A DNA stretch of 33,354 nucleotides from Lachnospiraceae bacterium (GCA_031280955.1 JAITGA010000035.1:1-33354); one strand, 5' to 3'; positions 16,967-25,588 are shown, numbered from the stretch's first letter. Made by a program: numbers and translations. Notes: a model not told the origin generated them from the sequence alone.

Positions 16967-17401
16967 TTGAAGAAAGCGTTTTTTCTATCTTTTATAGTTT
17001 CCGGTTTATTTTTTAGAAACATAATATTTAAGAATATGTCTACAATATTAGATGAACTTCTGCTTTTCTTTATTGCAGCAAGTATTTATCAAATTCTCTT
17101 TGTGGTTTTATTCCGAAGGCGTTATTCTATCAGTTTCAAAAAATGTATAGTTAAAACAGCTCTATATTATACCATCATGCTTGAAATAGTTATTGTTATC
17201 ACAATATTCTTTAATTTCATGTTCCGCAAGACAGTTCTTGAAGGATGGTTTACAACAAGAGATTATTTTCTTATGGAATATAATGTTATTATAGCTCTGT
17301 CCGTGTGTATTATTTACCAAGGAATTTACTATGTAATAAATAAGAGAATTAGCGATTACAATCATGACATGAAAGTAATCAGGGATTATAATGAAAAGTA
17401 G
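16967..17401 (+). CDS. Small multi-spanning membrane protein, unknown function
   Basis: A 144-residue hydrophobic protein starting at TTG 16967, with AAGGAG nine bases upstream. About four membrane segments are visible (roughly residues 4-20, 28-49, 64-86 and 105-125), with basic connecting loops and a charged C-terminal tail. No known family is recognised. Its bases are much AT-richer than those of the preceding glycosidase genes, as in the whole block that begins here. It stands alone, 200 bases before the tRNA-Ser gene. Confidence 0.68.
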   Translation: MKKAFFLSFIVSGLFFRNIIFKNMSTILDELLLFFIAASIYQILFVVLFRRRYSISFKKCIVKTALYYTIMLEIVIVITIFFNFMFRKTVLEGWFTTRDYFLMEYNVIIALSVCIIYQGIYYVINKRISDYNHDMKVIRDYNEK

Positions 17402-17532
17402 ACTAATCACAGTAACATGACATGTTTTTTTACACTTTGCACTTCACTTTTCTTCCGCACTACCAAACTGTTGTCCAGACTGATGACACATACCGCCTGG
17501 CATATACGACACATACTGCCTCTCTGAGAAAG

Positions 17533-17561
17533 TTGACAACTTATCTTCACTTATGTATAAT
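17533..17561 (+). promoter_or_regulatory. Consensus promoter of tRNA-Ser
   Basis: TTGACA (17533-17538) and TATAAT (17556-17561), a perfect match with 17-base spacing, 42 bases before the tRNA. It rules out a protein gene across this stretch. Confidence 0.85.
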
Positions 17562-17603
17562 TAGGCTTGCGCTAACAAGATATATCACCGTAATGTGCAA
17601 AAT

Positions 17604-17691
17604 GGAGAAATACTCAAGAGGCTGAAGAGGCGCCCCTGCTAAGGGCGTAGGTCGTTTGCGCGGCGCGAGGGTTCAAATCCCTCTTTCTCCG
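17604..17691 (+). tRNA. tRNA-Ser(GCT)
   Basis: An 88-base class II tRNA. The acceptor arms are GGAGAAA and TTTCTCC, the anticodon stem CGCCC/GGGCG encloses CTGCTAA (anticodon GCT), a long variable arm follows, and the T-loop contains GGTTCAAATCC. CCA is not encoded. Confidence 0.95.
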
Positions 17692-17715
17692 TACCTTTGT
17701 GACAAATCCGAACTC

Positions 17716-18579
17716 ATGCGTTCACCTTGCTATATTGGTCATATCGTAGACATTGATTATTGTGGAGGGAGGGTTATAGATAACTATATTGAGGCAAATA
17801 AAGCCGCTTGGGAAGAAGCCTTTGACAATCGCAAAAATAATTGGGGAGAAAATGACCATATAAAGCTCCAAAGTGAACCTTTTGCATTTTTTAATAGGGA
17901 TATACTTGAAAAGCTTAAAAACACAGATTTCAAAGGGAAGACGGTAGCGCAGTTTTGTTGTAATAATGGAAGAGAGTTGCTCTCGCTTGTCTTGAATAGC
18001 GGAGCAGCGTCCGGGGTCGGTTTTGATATTGCAGAAAATATTTTAGGGCAAGCTAAACAGATGGCAGAAAAAGCGGGAGTAAAAAACTGCGAATTTGTAA
18101 ACTGCAATATATTAGACATTTCTATGGATTATTATAACAAATTCGATTTTATGTTTATTACATTGGGTGCGATATGCTGTTTCAAAGACTTAACTGTACT
18201 GTTTGAGAAAGTTGAAAAGTGTTTGAAACCGGGAGGAACATTTCTGTTAAATGATGGACACCCCTTTGCTTATATGCTCCCTATCCCCGGAAATGATGCG
18301 TTTGACCCTTATAATCTGAATCGACTGACTTATCCATATTTTAAGAAATCACCCTGGATTTGGACTGGTGGGATGTACTATATTTCCGGTGATTGCGAAT
18401 CTAAACCTTTTACGGAATTTCCACATACAGTATCAGACATCATAAATGCTGTATGTGTAAATAATATGCGGATTACAACATTTAACGAATACGATTACGA
18501 GATTGGCGGAATTGGCTCTGAGGTTTATGATGAGAAAGGAATTCCGTTATCATATATTTTAGTGGCTGAAAAAGTTTAA
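17716..18579 (+). CDS. Class I SAM-dependent methyltransferase
   Basis: A Rossmann-type methyltransferase of up to 287 residues from ATG 17716. The SAM-binding strand and loop read TVAQFCCNNGRELLSLVL, an unusual form of motif I, followed by GVGFDIAENILGQAKQMA and, later, CLKPGGTFLLNDGHPF. The target is unknown. The start is unclear: the only in-frame ATG (17716) has no ribosome binding site, whereas a strong GGAGGGAGG at 17763-17771 points to codon ATA at 17776, just where relatives would begin (IDNYIEANKAAWEEAF). Either a non-standard start or a mutated ATG is possible. It precedes the peptide/radical SAM pair by 26 bases in the same direction and may belong to that operon. Confidence 0.83.
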   Translation: MRSPCYIGHIVDIDYCGGRVIDNYIEANKAAWEEAFDNRKNNWGENDHIKLQSEPFAFFNRDILEKLKNTDFKGKTVAQFCCNNGRELLSLVLNSGAASGVGFDIAENILGQAKQMAEKAGVKNCEFVNCNILDISMDYYNKFDFMFITLGAICCFKDLTVLFEKVEKCLKPGGTFLLNDGHPFAYMLPIPGNDAFDPYNLNRLTYPYFKKSPWIWTGGMYYISGDCESKPFTEFPHTVSDIINAVCVNNMRITTFNEYDYEIGGIGSEVYDEKGIPLSYILVAEKV

Positions 18580-18605
18580 TAAATTATCGAAAGGATGTGC
18601 GACAA

Positions 18606-18926
18606 ATGGAAAAGAATAACGACTTAAATGAGGCTCATGGAGACGAAATGGATTGTAAAAAAGAGCGCGAGGACGAATTAGAAATTGAGGCATATTCACC
18701 ACATGAATTGAAGTCGAAAAAGCGCGGTATATCCACTCGTGTAGCTATAGCGGGTGTTGTAGTCGTGGTAGCTATTGGAATAACAGGTTTGATGGTAAAC
18801 TTTATATACCCTGATGCCTTACATAATGTCATAGATGCTAAACGAATCACAACAGACCCCTACTATAATGTAGTAGGTGGTTCAGGCTCTTGGTTTTTAA
18901 GCAGAATGGAGCGTTTCGATGGATAA
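18606..18926 (+). CDS. Small membrane-anchored protein, candidate radical SAM substrate peptide
   Basis: A 106-residue protein, with AAAGGA ten bases before the ATG. Residues 1-40 are very acidic then basic (KKEREDELEIEA, then KSKKRG), 41-65 form one membrane segment (VAIAGVVVVVAIGITGLMV), and the last 40 residues end in NVVGGSGSWFLSRMERFDG. Its stop overlaps the radical SAM start by 8 bases, so the two are translationally coupled. Such coupling of a short gene with a maturase is common for ribosomally made, modified peptides. The aromatic C-terminal tail (YYN, WFL, FLS) could be the modified part. No known precursor family is recognised, so the role is inferred. Confidence 0.62.
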   Translation: MEKNNDLNEAHGDEMDCKKEREDELEIEAYSPHELKSKKRGISTRVAIAGVVVVVAIGITGLMVNFIYPDALHNVIDAKRITTDPYYNVVGGSGSWFLSRMERFDG

Positions 18927-19953
18927 CTTAGTGCTGCACCTAACACAGAGGTGTAATTTGAGATGTAAATATTGTTTTATGGCTTTGGGAACCGGTGAAA
19001 TGACGGAAGAGGTAGCGAAGGCCGCAGTTGACTATGCGATAAAACATAGCGAGAAATATGTAAGGATTAATTTTTTTGGCGGGGAACCATTACTAAGATT
19101 CGATTTGATACAATATGTAACGAATTATATAGAAACTGCCACGGATAAACCCATAAGGTTAGATATAGTGACAAATGGGACATTATTAACACAGGAGTTT
19201 TTTGATTTTGCCGAAGAAAATGAGATTAGAATAAGTTTATCTTATGATGGACTTGCTAATGATGATAACAGGGTAAATGAAGATGGAAAAGGCTTGTTGG
19301 ACATAAGTAAGTACAGGGAAGAAATCAAGAAATACCGAATAGTGTCTGCTTCTGTTTTGAATGTAGACAATATAGGAATGTGGCATGATAATATTGTACA
19401 CTTGAAAGAATTGGGCTTTAGGTTTATGGATTTTTTTATAGACTATAAATCCAAATGGAAAAAACATCATGTTGAGATACTGCGAGAGGAATACAGAAAG
19501 ATAGGAGAGTCCTATGTAAAATGGATGAACGAAGGGGATAAGGTAAGCATAACTAAATTGGATGACATGATAGGCGCTTATATGAGTAAATTCAAATTGG
19601 ATAAGGTGAGAATGGTAAGAGACTATGCTTATTCTATTGACGTAAATGGTGATATTTACCCTTATGCCTCTGCGGTAGGTAATAAAAAGTTATTGTTGGG
19701 AAATGTAGTTACAGGGGAGGAAACCCCGGCAATGGCTATATTGGAAAGTGCGGGAATGGTAGAAAGCTGTAGAGATTGTTGTATAAATGATGCTTGCGTA
19801 TCGGCTAAAGGAAACGAGATAACTGATGAGTTAGTCCCAATTGCAAAACCAATAGCTTGTGCCAGCTATAAATTGGCTTTCGATACAGCGGACTACATAG
19901 TAAATGCAAGGCTTGATAACTTTAATATTACAGCTTCAAATAAAACAACTTAA
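18919..19953 (+). CDS. Radical SAM protein, SPASM/twitch-like, probable peptide maturase
   Basis: A 344-residue enzyme. The radical SAM cluster motif is CNLRCKYC (Cys12, 16, 19), followed by the SAM-binding FFGGEPL. The C-terminal region holds further Cys residues (284, 287, 288, 293 and 314) for an auxiliary cluster. The position that usually supplies a Cys (G-x-IYPC) reads GDIYPYAS here, so auxiliary cluster binding may be partial or atypical. The layout matches peptide-modifying radical SAM enzymes of the anSME/PqqE type. The gene overlaps the membrane-peptide gene by 8 bases. No peptide transporter, protease or recognition-domain protein is adjacent. Confidence 0.88.
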   Translation: MDNLVLHLTQRCNLRCKYCFMALGTGEMTEEVAKAAVDYAIKHSEKYVRINFFGGEPLLRFDLIQYVTNYIETATDKPIRLDIVTNGTLLTQEFFDFAEENEIRISLSYDGLANDDNRVNEDGKGLLDISKYREEIKKYRIVSASVLNVDNIGMWHDNIVHLKELGFRFMDFFIDYKSKWKKHHVEILREEYRKIGESYVKWMNEGDKVSITKLDDMIGAYMSKFKLDKVRMVRDYAYSIDVNGDIYPYASAVGNKKLLLGNVVTGEETPAMAILESAGMVESCRDCCINDACVSAKGNEITDELVPIAKPIACASYKLAFDTADYIVNARLDNFNITASNKTT

Positions 19954-20009
19954 AATTGAGGAAGATATTGTTTTCCGGATGAAAAGCTTCAAATTGCGAG
20001 GTGGATTCC

Positions 20010-21647
20010 GTGGGTTTGAGTGGACAACTTTTTATTTTATCGTTAATTTTGGGCGTGGTTGGATTGGTTTTGGGTTTTATGAAAAACCAAACAAAAGCAC
20101 GTGTTGGCAAAAGTGCAATATGCGCGGCGTTCTTACTGTTTAATGGGATATTTACATACGAACCACTATCTTGGCAATGGCGTCTATCTAATGTCTGGAA
20201 GTGGTATCCGGCGGTTATATATGTTGGGATATTTGCTATTTGTCTGCTCATAATTTGGCAACCATGGAACAAAAAAGTTCTACGGAACTCTGCGTTGGGC
20301 TTGACGGGTGCGCTGGTAGTCTTGACTATTGTAACCGCGTTGGTCGGAACATATCAAGATTCGTTCCTTGAGGAGTTGGGGCGTGTTACGTTATGGTATC
20401 TAAACCTCGCATCAATAGTCGGAGCGTTGGTATTGTTTTTGTGTTTCAGAAAGAACTGTGTCGTATCAAAGATTGGCATAAGCATTTTATGCACTCTTGT
20501 TTGGTCGTTATCATGGCTTATCGTTTATCATGCTTTTGATTTACGGACTACGGCTTGGTATTGGCATACAGCAATTATTTGTATCGGTGTTTTTATTTGT
20601 CTGCTCTTTATCTGGAAGCTGTTTAGTGTTAAGGCGCGACGGGTAACGGCAATCTGTTTGTCGGCTTGCCTTGCCATAATGATTGGCTGGTCTGTAGGGA
20701 GCGCAATCTATGAAAAAAATATACTCGAAATCCACGAGGTAGGGGGCTGGATGGAAGAAGTCAACTTGGTTTCTTATGAGCCTTTCCGTGCAAATACGCT
20801 TGCGAAAAGTCTTGATGAACCGTCCTCTCTCCGTCTGCAAGGAAACCTACCGAGGCTTGACGGTGCGACAGCACTTTATCCACTATATGCCGCTTTCGTC
20901 CGCGCAACATATCCAGAAGCTGAATACAAAGTTTATGATAAAGAAAGCGGTGTTACTTGCTCAAGGACAGCCGGGGCGTTTGATAATTTGATTGAAGGCT
21001 CTGCTGACCTCGTGTTTCTTATGGGAGTTTCGGAAGAACAGCACGAACGAGCAAGAGAACTTGGATTGGAATTACGACTCACGCCCATCGGCAGAGAAGC
21101 GTTTGTTTTCTTCGTGAACAGATGGAATCGTGTATCCAATTTATCCGTTGAAAACATACAGGATATTTATTCCGGTCAGATAACAAACTGGCGCGATTTG
21201 GGCGGCGGCAACATCGAGATACTTGCCTATCAACGCCCCGATACATCCGGGAGTCAAGTAATGCTTCGGGAGATAATGGGCGATGTTCCGCTTGTGTATG
21301 TGCCGGAAGCAAATATTTTCGATGAAATGAAAGGAATGTATATGGCTGTGGCGTACAAGAATTATAGAAACTCGCTTGGTTATTCATTCCTCTACTATAT
21401 CAATGACATGATAGCAGAGAACAGGATTAAATTTCTTTCGATAAATGGCGTTGCACCAACAGTTGATAACATCGCAAGCGGAAACTATCCTTACGCCCAT
21501 GATTTTTACGCAGTCTCAATCATTCGAGAACCCGAAAATGAAGCGGAGGCAGAGCGAATAATCAACACGGAAAAACTCATTGAGTGGATACTTTCTCCGC
21601 AGGGACAAAGCCTTGTTGAAAAGACTGGATATGTATCTCTTCGGTAA
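20010..21647 (+). CDS. Polytopic membrane protein with C-terminal PstS-like binding domain
   Basis: About 545 residues. The N-terminal 230 residues contain about eight membrane segments; the remainder is a periplasmic-binding-protein-like domain related to the phosphate binder PstS. Marks of this are LPRLDGATALYPLYAAF at the domain start, SGQITNWRDLGG in the middle, RPDTSGSQ, and the ending WILSPQGQSLVEKTGYVSL. GTG 20010 is favoured over GTG 20001 because GAGGTGG stands six bases before it. The binding domain would face outward on a membrane anchor instead of being a free lipoprotein. A shorter paralogue lies at 23615-24805. Ligand and partner are unknown; no ABC permease is adjacent. Confidence 0.82.
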   Translation: MGLSGQLFILSLILGVVGLVLGFMKNQTKARVGKSAICAAFLLFNGIFTYEPLSWQWRLSNVWKWYPAVIYVGIFAICLLIIWQPWNKKVLRNSALGLTGALVVLTIVTALVGTYQDSFLEELGRVTLWYLNLASIVGALVLFLCFRKNCVVSKIGISILCTLVWSLSWLIVYHAFDLRTTAWYWHTAIICIGVFICLLFIWKLFSVKARRVTAICLSACLAIMIGWSVGSAIYEKNILEIHEVGGWMEEVNLVSYEPFRANTLAKSLDEPSSLRLQGNLPRLDGATALYPLYAAFVRATYPEAEYKVYDKESGVTCSRTAGAFDNLIEGSADLVFLMGVSEEQHERARELGLELRLTPIGREAFVFFVNRWNRVSNLSVENIQDIYSGQITNWRDLGGGNIEILAYQRPDTSGSQVMLREIMGDVPLVYVPEANIFDEMKGMYMAVAYKNYRNSLGYSFLYYINDMIAENRIKFLSINGVAPTVDNIASGNYPYAHDFYAVSIIREPENEAEAERIINTEKLIEWILSPQGQSLVEKTGYVSLR

Positions 21648-21764
21648 TGGATTACTAAAATAAACCGCATTTTGAAAACCGCTTGTTGTCGTCTGGCACA
21701 AGCTCTACAGCTTGCAAACGGCGGGAACAGGGAATCATGAATAGAACAAACAGGAGGTATCAGC

Positions 21765-22280
21765 ATGGAAGTAAAATTGAAGCGAGCCTTGCTTGAAGAT
21801 AGGGAGATAATTGCCAACTTGTTGGAAAAATACAGCTACGAATTTTCGCAATATGATGATAGAGATGTAAATAAGCTTGGTTTATACGGCTACCAATATC
21901 TTGATTATTATTGGACGGAAACCAACCGCCATCCATATATCATTGAAGCTGATGAAAACATAGCAGGGTTTGTTATGATTAACGATTTTCCCGAAGCGAA
22001 TGATAGGGAAACAGACTTTAGTGTTTCAGAATTTTTCGTTATGCACAAATACCGCCGTAGAGGGGTAGGGGAAAAAGCGTTTCTGATGGTCATGAATTTA
22101 CATAAAGGGAAATGGCAGCTAAAAAGACATCCGAAAAACCTAGCTTCCGTATCCTTTTGGGATAAAGTCGTAGATGAGTACACGAACGGAAATTATGAGT
22201 TAATAAAATCATATCCCAATACGGAATACGGAGATGGAACATTGGGAGATGTTTTCTTTTTTGATAATAGTCATAGATAA
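21765..22280 (+). CDS. GNAT-family N-acetyltransferase
   Basis: A 171-residue protein with the acetyl-CoA motif SEFFVMHKYRRRGVGEKAF (motif A, R-R-G-V-G) and a typical N-terminal strand-helix start (VKLKRALLEDREIIANLLEK). It resembles predicted acetyltransferases of the small-molecule or peptide type; the acceptor is unknown. AGGAGGT stands six bases before the ATG. Orientation and composition match the flanking accessory genes, and it is separated from the PstS-like gene by 117 bases with no clear hairpin. Confidence 0.87.
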   Translation: MEVKLKRALLEDREIIANLLEKYSYEFSQYDDRDVNKLGLYGYQYLDYYWTETNRHPYIIEADENIAGFVMINDFPEANDRETDFSVSEFFVMHKYRRRGVGEKAFLMVMNLHKGKWQLKRHPKNLASVSFWDKVVDEYTNGNYELIKSYPNTEYGDGTLGDVFFFDNSHR

Positions 22281-22306
22281 TTAACAAAACTTTCAATTGA
22301 GGGTAC

Positions 22307-23017
22307 ATGCAAGTGGAACATGAAGAAAAAAGGAAATGGCTTAACAAACGAAAAGTTATAATCGGTGCAGTATTACTAGTTATAGTTTTAATTGCTGCTT
22401 TTGTTTTCCTAGATTTTTATTTTGAGCGTGTGTATGTCAAACGGGATACTCATGCTGATTTTTTGATTATTTCTCAAAAAGGGAGTCCTGAATGTGTGAT
22501 AATATCTGACAAAAATGAAATTTCAAATCTCTTGAAGTCATATAGATGGCATAATTATCATGTGCCTTGTTGCTGGGTTGGTTATGAAGATGATTACACG
22601 ATAAATGTTCTGGAAGATGGATTTATAAAGAGAAACATATTCTTTAGGGATGACTGGATAAATCAATGTAGCGGAATCAACACCCCTTATAACAGAGCGT
22701 TCCTCAACAAACTGCACAAACAGATTATCAACTTTAGGGAGAATGAAAACCCTTCATATCAGTACACATTCCATGTTAGCGGCTCCGTGGATTTCTATGC
22801 CCTCAAAGAGCAAATTTATAGTGAAGGAAATGGTAATATAGCGTATCGCCCTACTGGTTCAAGTGGGACTCCCATATCCGACGAGGTCAAGGAGTACCAA
22901 ATAGACGTGGTTTTTGCTAGAGAACAAAGTATGGAAGAGTTAGAGTATTTTTGCCAGCAACACGGCATTGATAGCTTTGACTTGGTGCTTGATAATGACT
23001 ATTGCTCCCCCAACTAA
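22307..23017 (+). CDS. Single-pass membrane protein, unknown function
   Basis: A 236-residue protein with a basic start, one membrane segment (about residues 17-37) and a 200-residue domain predicted outside the cell. That domain contains several Cys residues (such as CCW and QCSG) and looks alpha/beta, but I recognise no family. ATG 22307 lies only three bases after GAGGG; GTG 22313 has better spacing, so the first two residues are uncertain. It begins 26 bases after the acetyltransferase gene and probably shares its transcript. Confidence 0.72.
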   Translation: MQVEHEEKRKWLNKRKVIIGAVLLVIVLIAAFVFLDFYFERVYVKRDTHADFLIISQKGSPECVIISDKNEISNLLKSYRWHNYHVPCCWVGYEDDYTINVLEDGFIKRNIFFRDDWINQCSGINTPYNRAFLNKLHKQIINFRENENPSYQYTFHVSGSVDFYALKEQIYSEGNGNIAYRPTGSSGTPISDEVKEYQIDVVFAREQSMEELEYFCQQHGIDSFDLVLDNDYCSPN

Positions 23018-23073
23018 ATTTTACCAAGTATTTACGATAATTTTAGCGCATAGCTTCGTCAACTCCTCTTAAT

Positions 23074-23100
23074 GTGCCTAAAGGCCGTGCCTTAAGGCAC
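23074..23100 (+). terminator. Hairpin after the 22307 gene, possible terminator
   Basis: GTGCCTAAAGGC and GCCTTAAGGCAC pair over 12 positions with one mismatch around a CGT loop. There is no strong U-run after it, so termination efficiency is doubtful. Confidence 0.45.
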
Positions 23101-23183
23101 TAGTCATCGTCGTTTCCTTGCTCTACACAAAAATTCCTCGCAAATCTTTTGGCAAAGTTTAATTGGTGGAGCAATAAGAATAA

Positions 23184-23212
23184 TTGAAAAATCCTTCTGA
23201 TTGCGTTACAAT
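23184..23212 (+). promoter_or_regulatory. Promoter for the 23253-24805 gene pair
   Basis: TTGAAA (23184-23189) and TACAAT (23207-23212), spaced 17. It excludes coding starts before about 23219 and supports the start at 23253. Confidence 0.65.
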
Positions 23213-23252
23213 GAGGTATAGTTTTGAAGGTAAGGCGAAAGGAATATTGCGA

Positions 23253-23624
23253 ATGGAAAATATAGACATAAAAACCCCGGAAATTGTCGTGGAAAGTCCG
23301 AAACAAAAAAACAAAATGTCGATAATTGGCTTCACGTTATTTCTTGCCGGACCGGCGATTTTAGTTCTCGCTAATATACTCATGACAGAGTATGGGTATT
23401 TCCCGCAAATAGTGGCGAGAATTATTACTTGGGGGGCAATTCTTTTGCCGGGAGCAGGAGTCATCATTTGCTTTTTCCAACTCTGTCGCTGGAGAAAGAC
23501 CGGGAAGCTAGGTCGCGCATTATCAATTGTCACCGTCATTATGTGTAATCCCATCGTTTATATATATTATTGTTTATATGCTGTGCTCTATGGTTCTACC
23601 ATGGCAGGTCTACCATGGATGTAA
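23253..23624 (+). CDS. Small membrane protein with three predicted segments
   Basis: A 123-residue protein. AAAGGA nine bases before ATG 23253 and the promoter just upstream fix this start. A polar head (NIDIKTPEIVVESPKQKNK) is followed by three membrane segments (about 21-44, 51-74 and 93-115). Its last codons overlap the next gene by 10 bases, so the two proteins are probably made together. Unknown function; it may be a membrane partner of the PstS-like protein that follows. Confidence 0.7.
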   Translation: MENIDIKTPEIVVESPKQKNKMSIIGFTLFLAGPAILVLANILMTEYGYFPQIVARIITWGAILLPGAGVIICFFQLCRWRKTGKLGRALSIVTVIMCNPIVYIYYCLYAVLYGSTMAGLPWM

Positions 23625-24805
23625 ATGGAATTGTGAAATTCACATTACGATTTCTTTTAACAGCAGGAGTAACTTTTTTGTCTGCTTATATTCTACATGT
23701 TTTGGAGTATTGGACTCAGCTTGGTGAAGTGGATAATCTTACCGGCGCAGCTCCACTAATATTGCTTATCGGGATAACAGTATTTCTTTTGATATTAATT
23801 TGGAAACGTCACCGAAATGGGGAAACTTCAACTATTGTCTTATCGGTCATGAGTGTTATATGGATTTTGTTGTTTATCCCTGCATTGACGGGCAATTGGT
23901 ATCCGTTGGCACAAATGCCGGCGGCGGATTTGACATCACCCGATCTCGCTATCTACACACCATTTACCGAAGATAGCCAAGTTGCCAAGCTGCCTGCGAA
24001 AGCTTCAATAACTATCTTTAAAGATTTACCCCGATTGGATGGAGCAACCGCACTTTATCCTGTCTATGCCGCATTTGTAAATGCAGTATATGATGAGGAA
24101 AGTTATACCCCTGAGGTTTCACTTTGTACTAATACAGTCAACGCTTATCAACGGATTATCACAGGTGATTGTGAGATTATTTTCGTTGCCGGGGCTTCTG
24201 AAAAGCAGAAACAAGCGGCGATTGACAGCGGAGCAGAGCTGGTATTTACACCTATTGGGCGGGAAGCGTTCGTGTTTCTGGTGGGTGAATCAAATCCCAT
24301 AGATGGGCTTTCGATTCAACAAATTAGGAATATTTACTCCGGCAAAACGGCGTATTGGCACACTTTGGGTTGGAACGATGGTGGGAAGATTATCGTCTTT
24401 CAACGCCCGGAGGGAAGCGGAAGTCAAACAGGGTTGCAAGGTATTATGCGTGGCTTGCCGTTGCAAAAACCACAGCCGCTACCGGACGAAAGCCTGATTG
24501 GCACAGGCAGCATGATGAGGCAAATATCCGTCACATGGGATGGAGTCCAACCTGCTCTTGGGTATTCATATCGCTATTATGCAACGACAATGTATCCGAA
24601 TCCCGCTGCGAAACTGTTGGCAATAAATGGCGTTTATCCATCAAATGAGACAATAGCAGACGGAAGTTATCCATTTTCTGACTATTTTTATGCTGTCACC
24701 AACGGACAACCGATAGGTAATATAAAGCAGCTGATTGATTGGATTTTGTCGGAAGAGGGGCAGTATTTGATAGGGCAAACCGGTTATGTGCCGCTTGAGG
24801 GGTGA
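23615..24805 (+). CDS. Membrane-anchored PstS-like binding protein (paralogue of 20010 gene)
   Basis: A 396-residue protein with about three N-terminal membrane segments and a PstS-like binding domain from about residue 130. It shares LPRLDGATALYP, TPIGREAFVFLV, IRNIYSGK and the ending WILSEEGQYLIGQTGYVPL with the 20010-21647 protein, so the two are paralogues with different membrane parts. ATG 23615 overlaps the previous gene and has GCAGGT upstream; an upstream in-frame reading would only extend into that gene. No transporter subunits are near, so sensing or anchoring is as likely as uptake. Confidence 0.82.
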   Translation: MDVNGIVKFTLRFLLTAGVTFLSAYILHVLEYWTQLGEVDNLTGAAPLILLIGITVFLLILIWKRHRNGETSTIVLSVMSVIWILLFIPALTGNWYPLAQMPAADLTSPDLAIYTPFTEDSQVAKLPAKASITIFKDLPRLDGATALYPVYAAFVNAVYDEESYTPEVSLCTNTVNAYQRIITGDCEIIFVAGASEKQKQAAIDSGAELVFTPIGREAFVFLVGESNPIDGLSIQQIRNIYSGKTAYWHTLGWNDGGKIIVFQRPEGSGSQTGLQGIMRGLPLQKPQPLPDESLIGTGSMMRQISVTWDGVQPALGYSYRYYATTMYPNPAAKLLAINGVYPSNETIADGSYPFSDYFYAVTNGQPIGNIKQLIDWILSEEGQYLIGQTGYVPLEG

Positions 24806-24832
24806 GTATTTTCACTTATCCCAAACATATGT

Positions 24833-24861
24833 TTGCTTTTTGTAAAAGATTGTGTTATAAT
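24833..24861 (+). promoter_or_regulatory. Promoter of the 24879 gene
   Basis: TTGCTT (24833-24838) and perfect TATAAT (24856-24861), spaced 17, with a short leader of about ten bases carrying CGAGG. Confidence 0.7.
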
Positions 24862-24878
24862 GCCCATACGAGGTTGAA

Positions 24879-25499
24879 ATGGAAAAAAACACAATCATCT
24901 ATATTAAACATGAAAATGATACCCGCACCCCCGTTACGGTACGAATCCTGTGGTTTCCTGACGGAACAATCAAACCGCTGGCTTACTGGCTTCCCGATGG
25001 AGCTTTTCATGTGGTCAAATATGTTTGCGAGACAACCCCATGTGCATTTTTGAAAGACAAGGGGGTGGGTTTGCGTTTTAAGGTGGAATCAGAGCCGAAA
25101 GACGAAGAAGAGCGTGATGAAACTTTTTTACAAATGTGTCATGAGAATTATTTATACTTTGCCGATGATTGGTTTTGCGGGAAAAATATAATAGACAACC
25201 GTTATCGGAATCCCGGAAAGGAGTATATTACCGTAACTCTTGATGTCTTTTCCGATGCTAGTTATGAGTTAATCTCTTTTCAAGCTAACGGCTCTCGTTA
25301 TGCGGTGGCGAAAACGCTCACGGCGCAAATGCACAGCAATTATCATACCGGCGGCAGCGGTCTTCGTCACAAGGTTGCGGCACGGATACTTAGTGCAAAT
25401 GAAAGTGATGAAATCACCTACAGTACTGATGATTTGCTTGAAACAGAACTTTACTTTGAAATCAACAAATGGTTTGTCACCAGGAAAGCGGCGGGATAG
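24879..25499 (+). CDS. Hypothetical protein, 206 residues
   Basis: A soluble alpha/beta protein without signal peptide or membrane segment. It begins with beta-rich sequence (IIYIKHENDTRTPVTVRILW) and has an acidic middle stretch (EPKDEEERDE). It has its own promoter and an ACGAGG site before the ATG. I do not recognise the family, and its single-gene transcription gives no hint of role. It is the last gene of the AT-richer accessory block. Confidence 0.72.
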   Translation: MEKNTIIYIKHENDTRTPVTVRILWFPDGTIKPLAYWLPDGAFHVVKYVCETTPCAFLKDKGVGLRFKVESEPKDEEERDETFLQMCHENYLYFADDWFCGKNIIDNRYRNPGKEYITVTLDVFSDASYELISFQANGSRYAVAKTLTAQMHSNYHTGGSGLRHKVAARILSANESDEITYSTDDLLETELYFEINKWFVTRKAAG

Positions 25500-25588
25500 C
25501 AAACACAAAGCTACTATCCGATGAAGGACTGAAAATGAAGGTGAGATATTTTTGGATGTAACATAATAATCATAGCTAGATAATTTTG

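Noticed and set aside
17422..17625. 67-residue frame before tRNA-Ser
   Set aside because: It overlaps the perfect tRNA promoter and the tRNA itself and has no ribosome binding site.
17660..17700. Integration (att) site at the tRNA-Ser 3' end
   Set aside because: I found no second copy of the tRNA 3' end further along, and no integrase gene is in the window.
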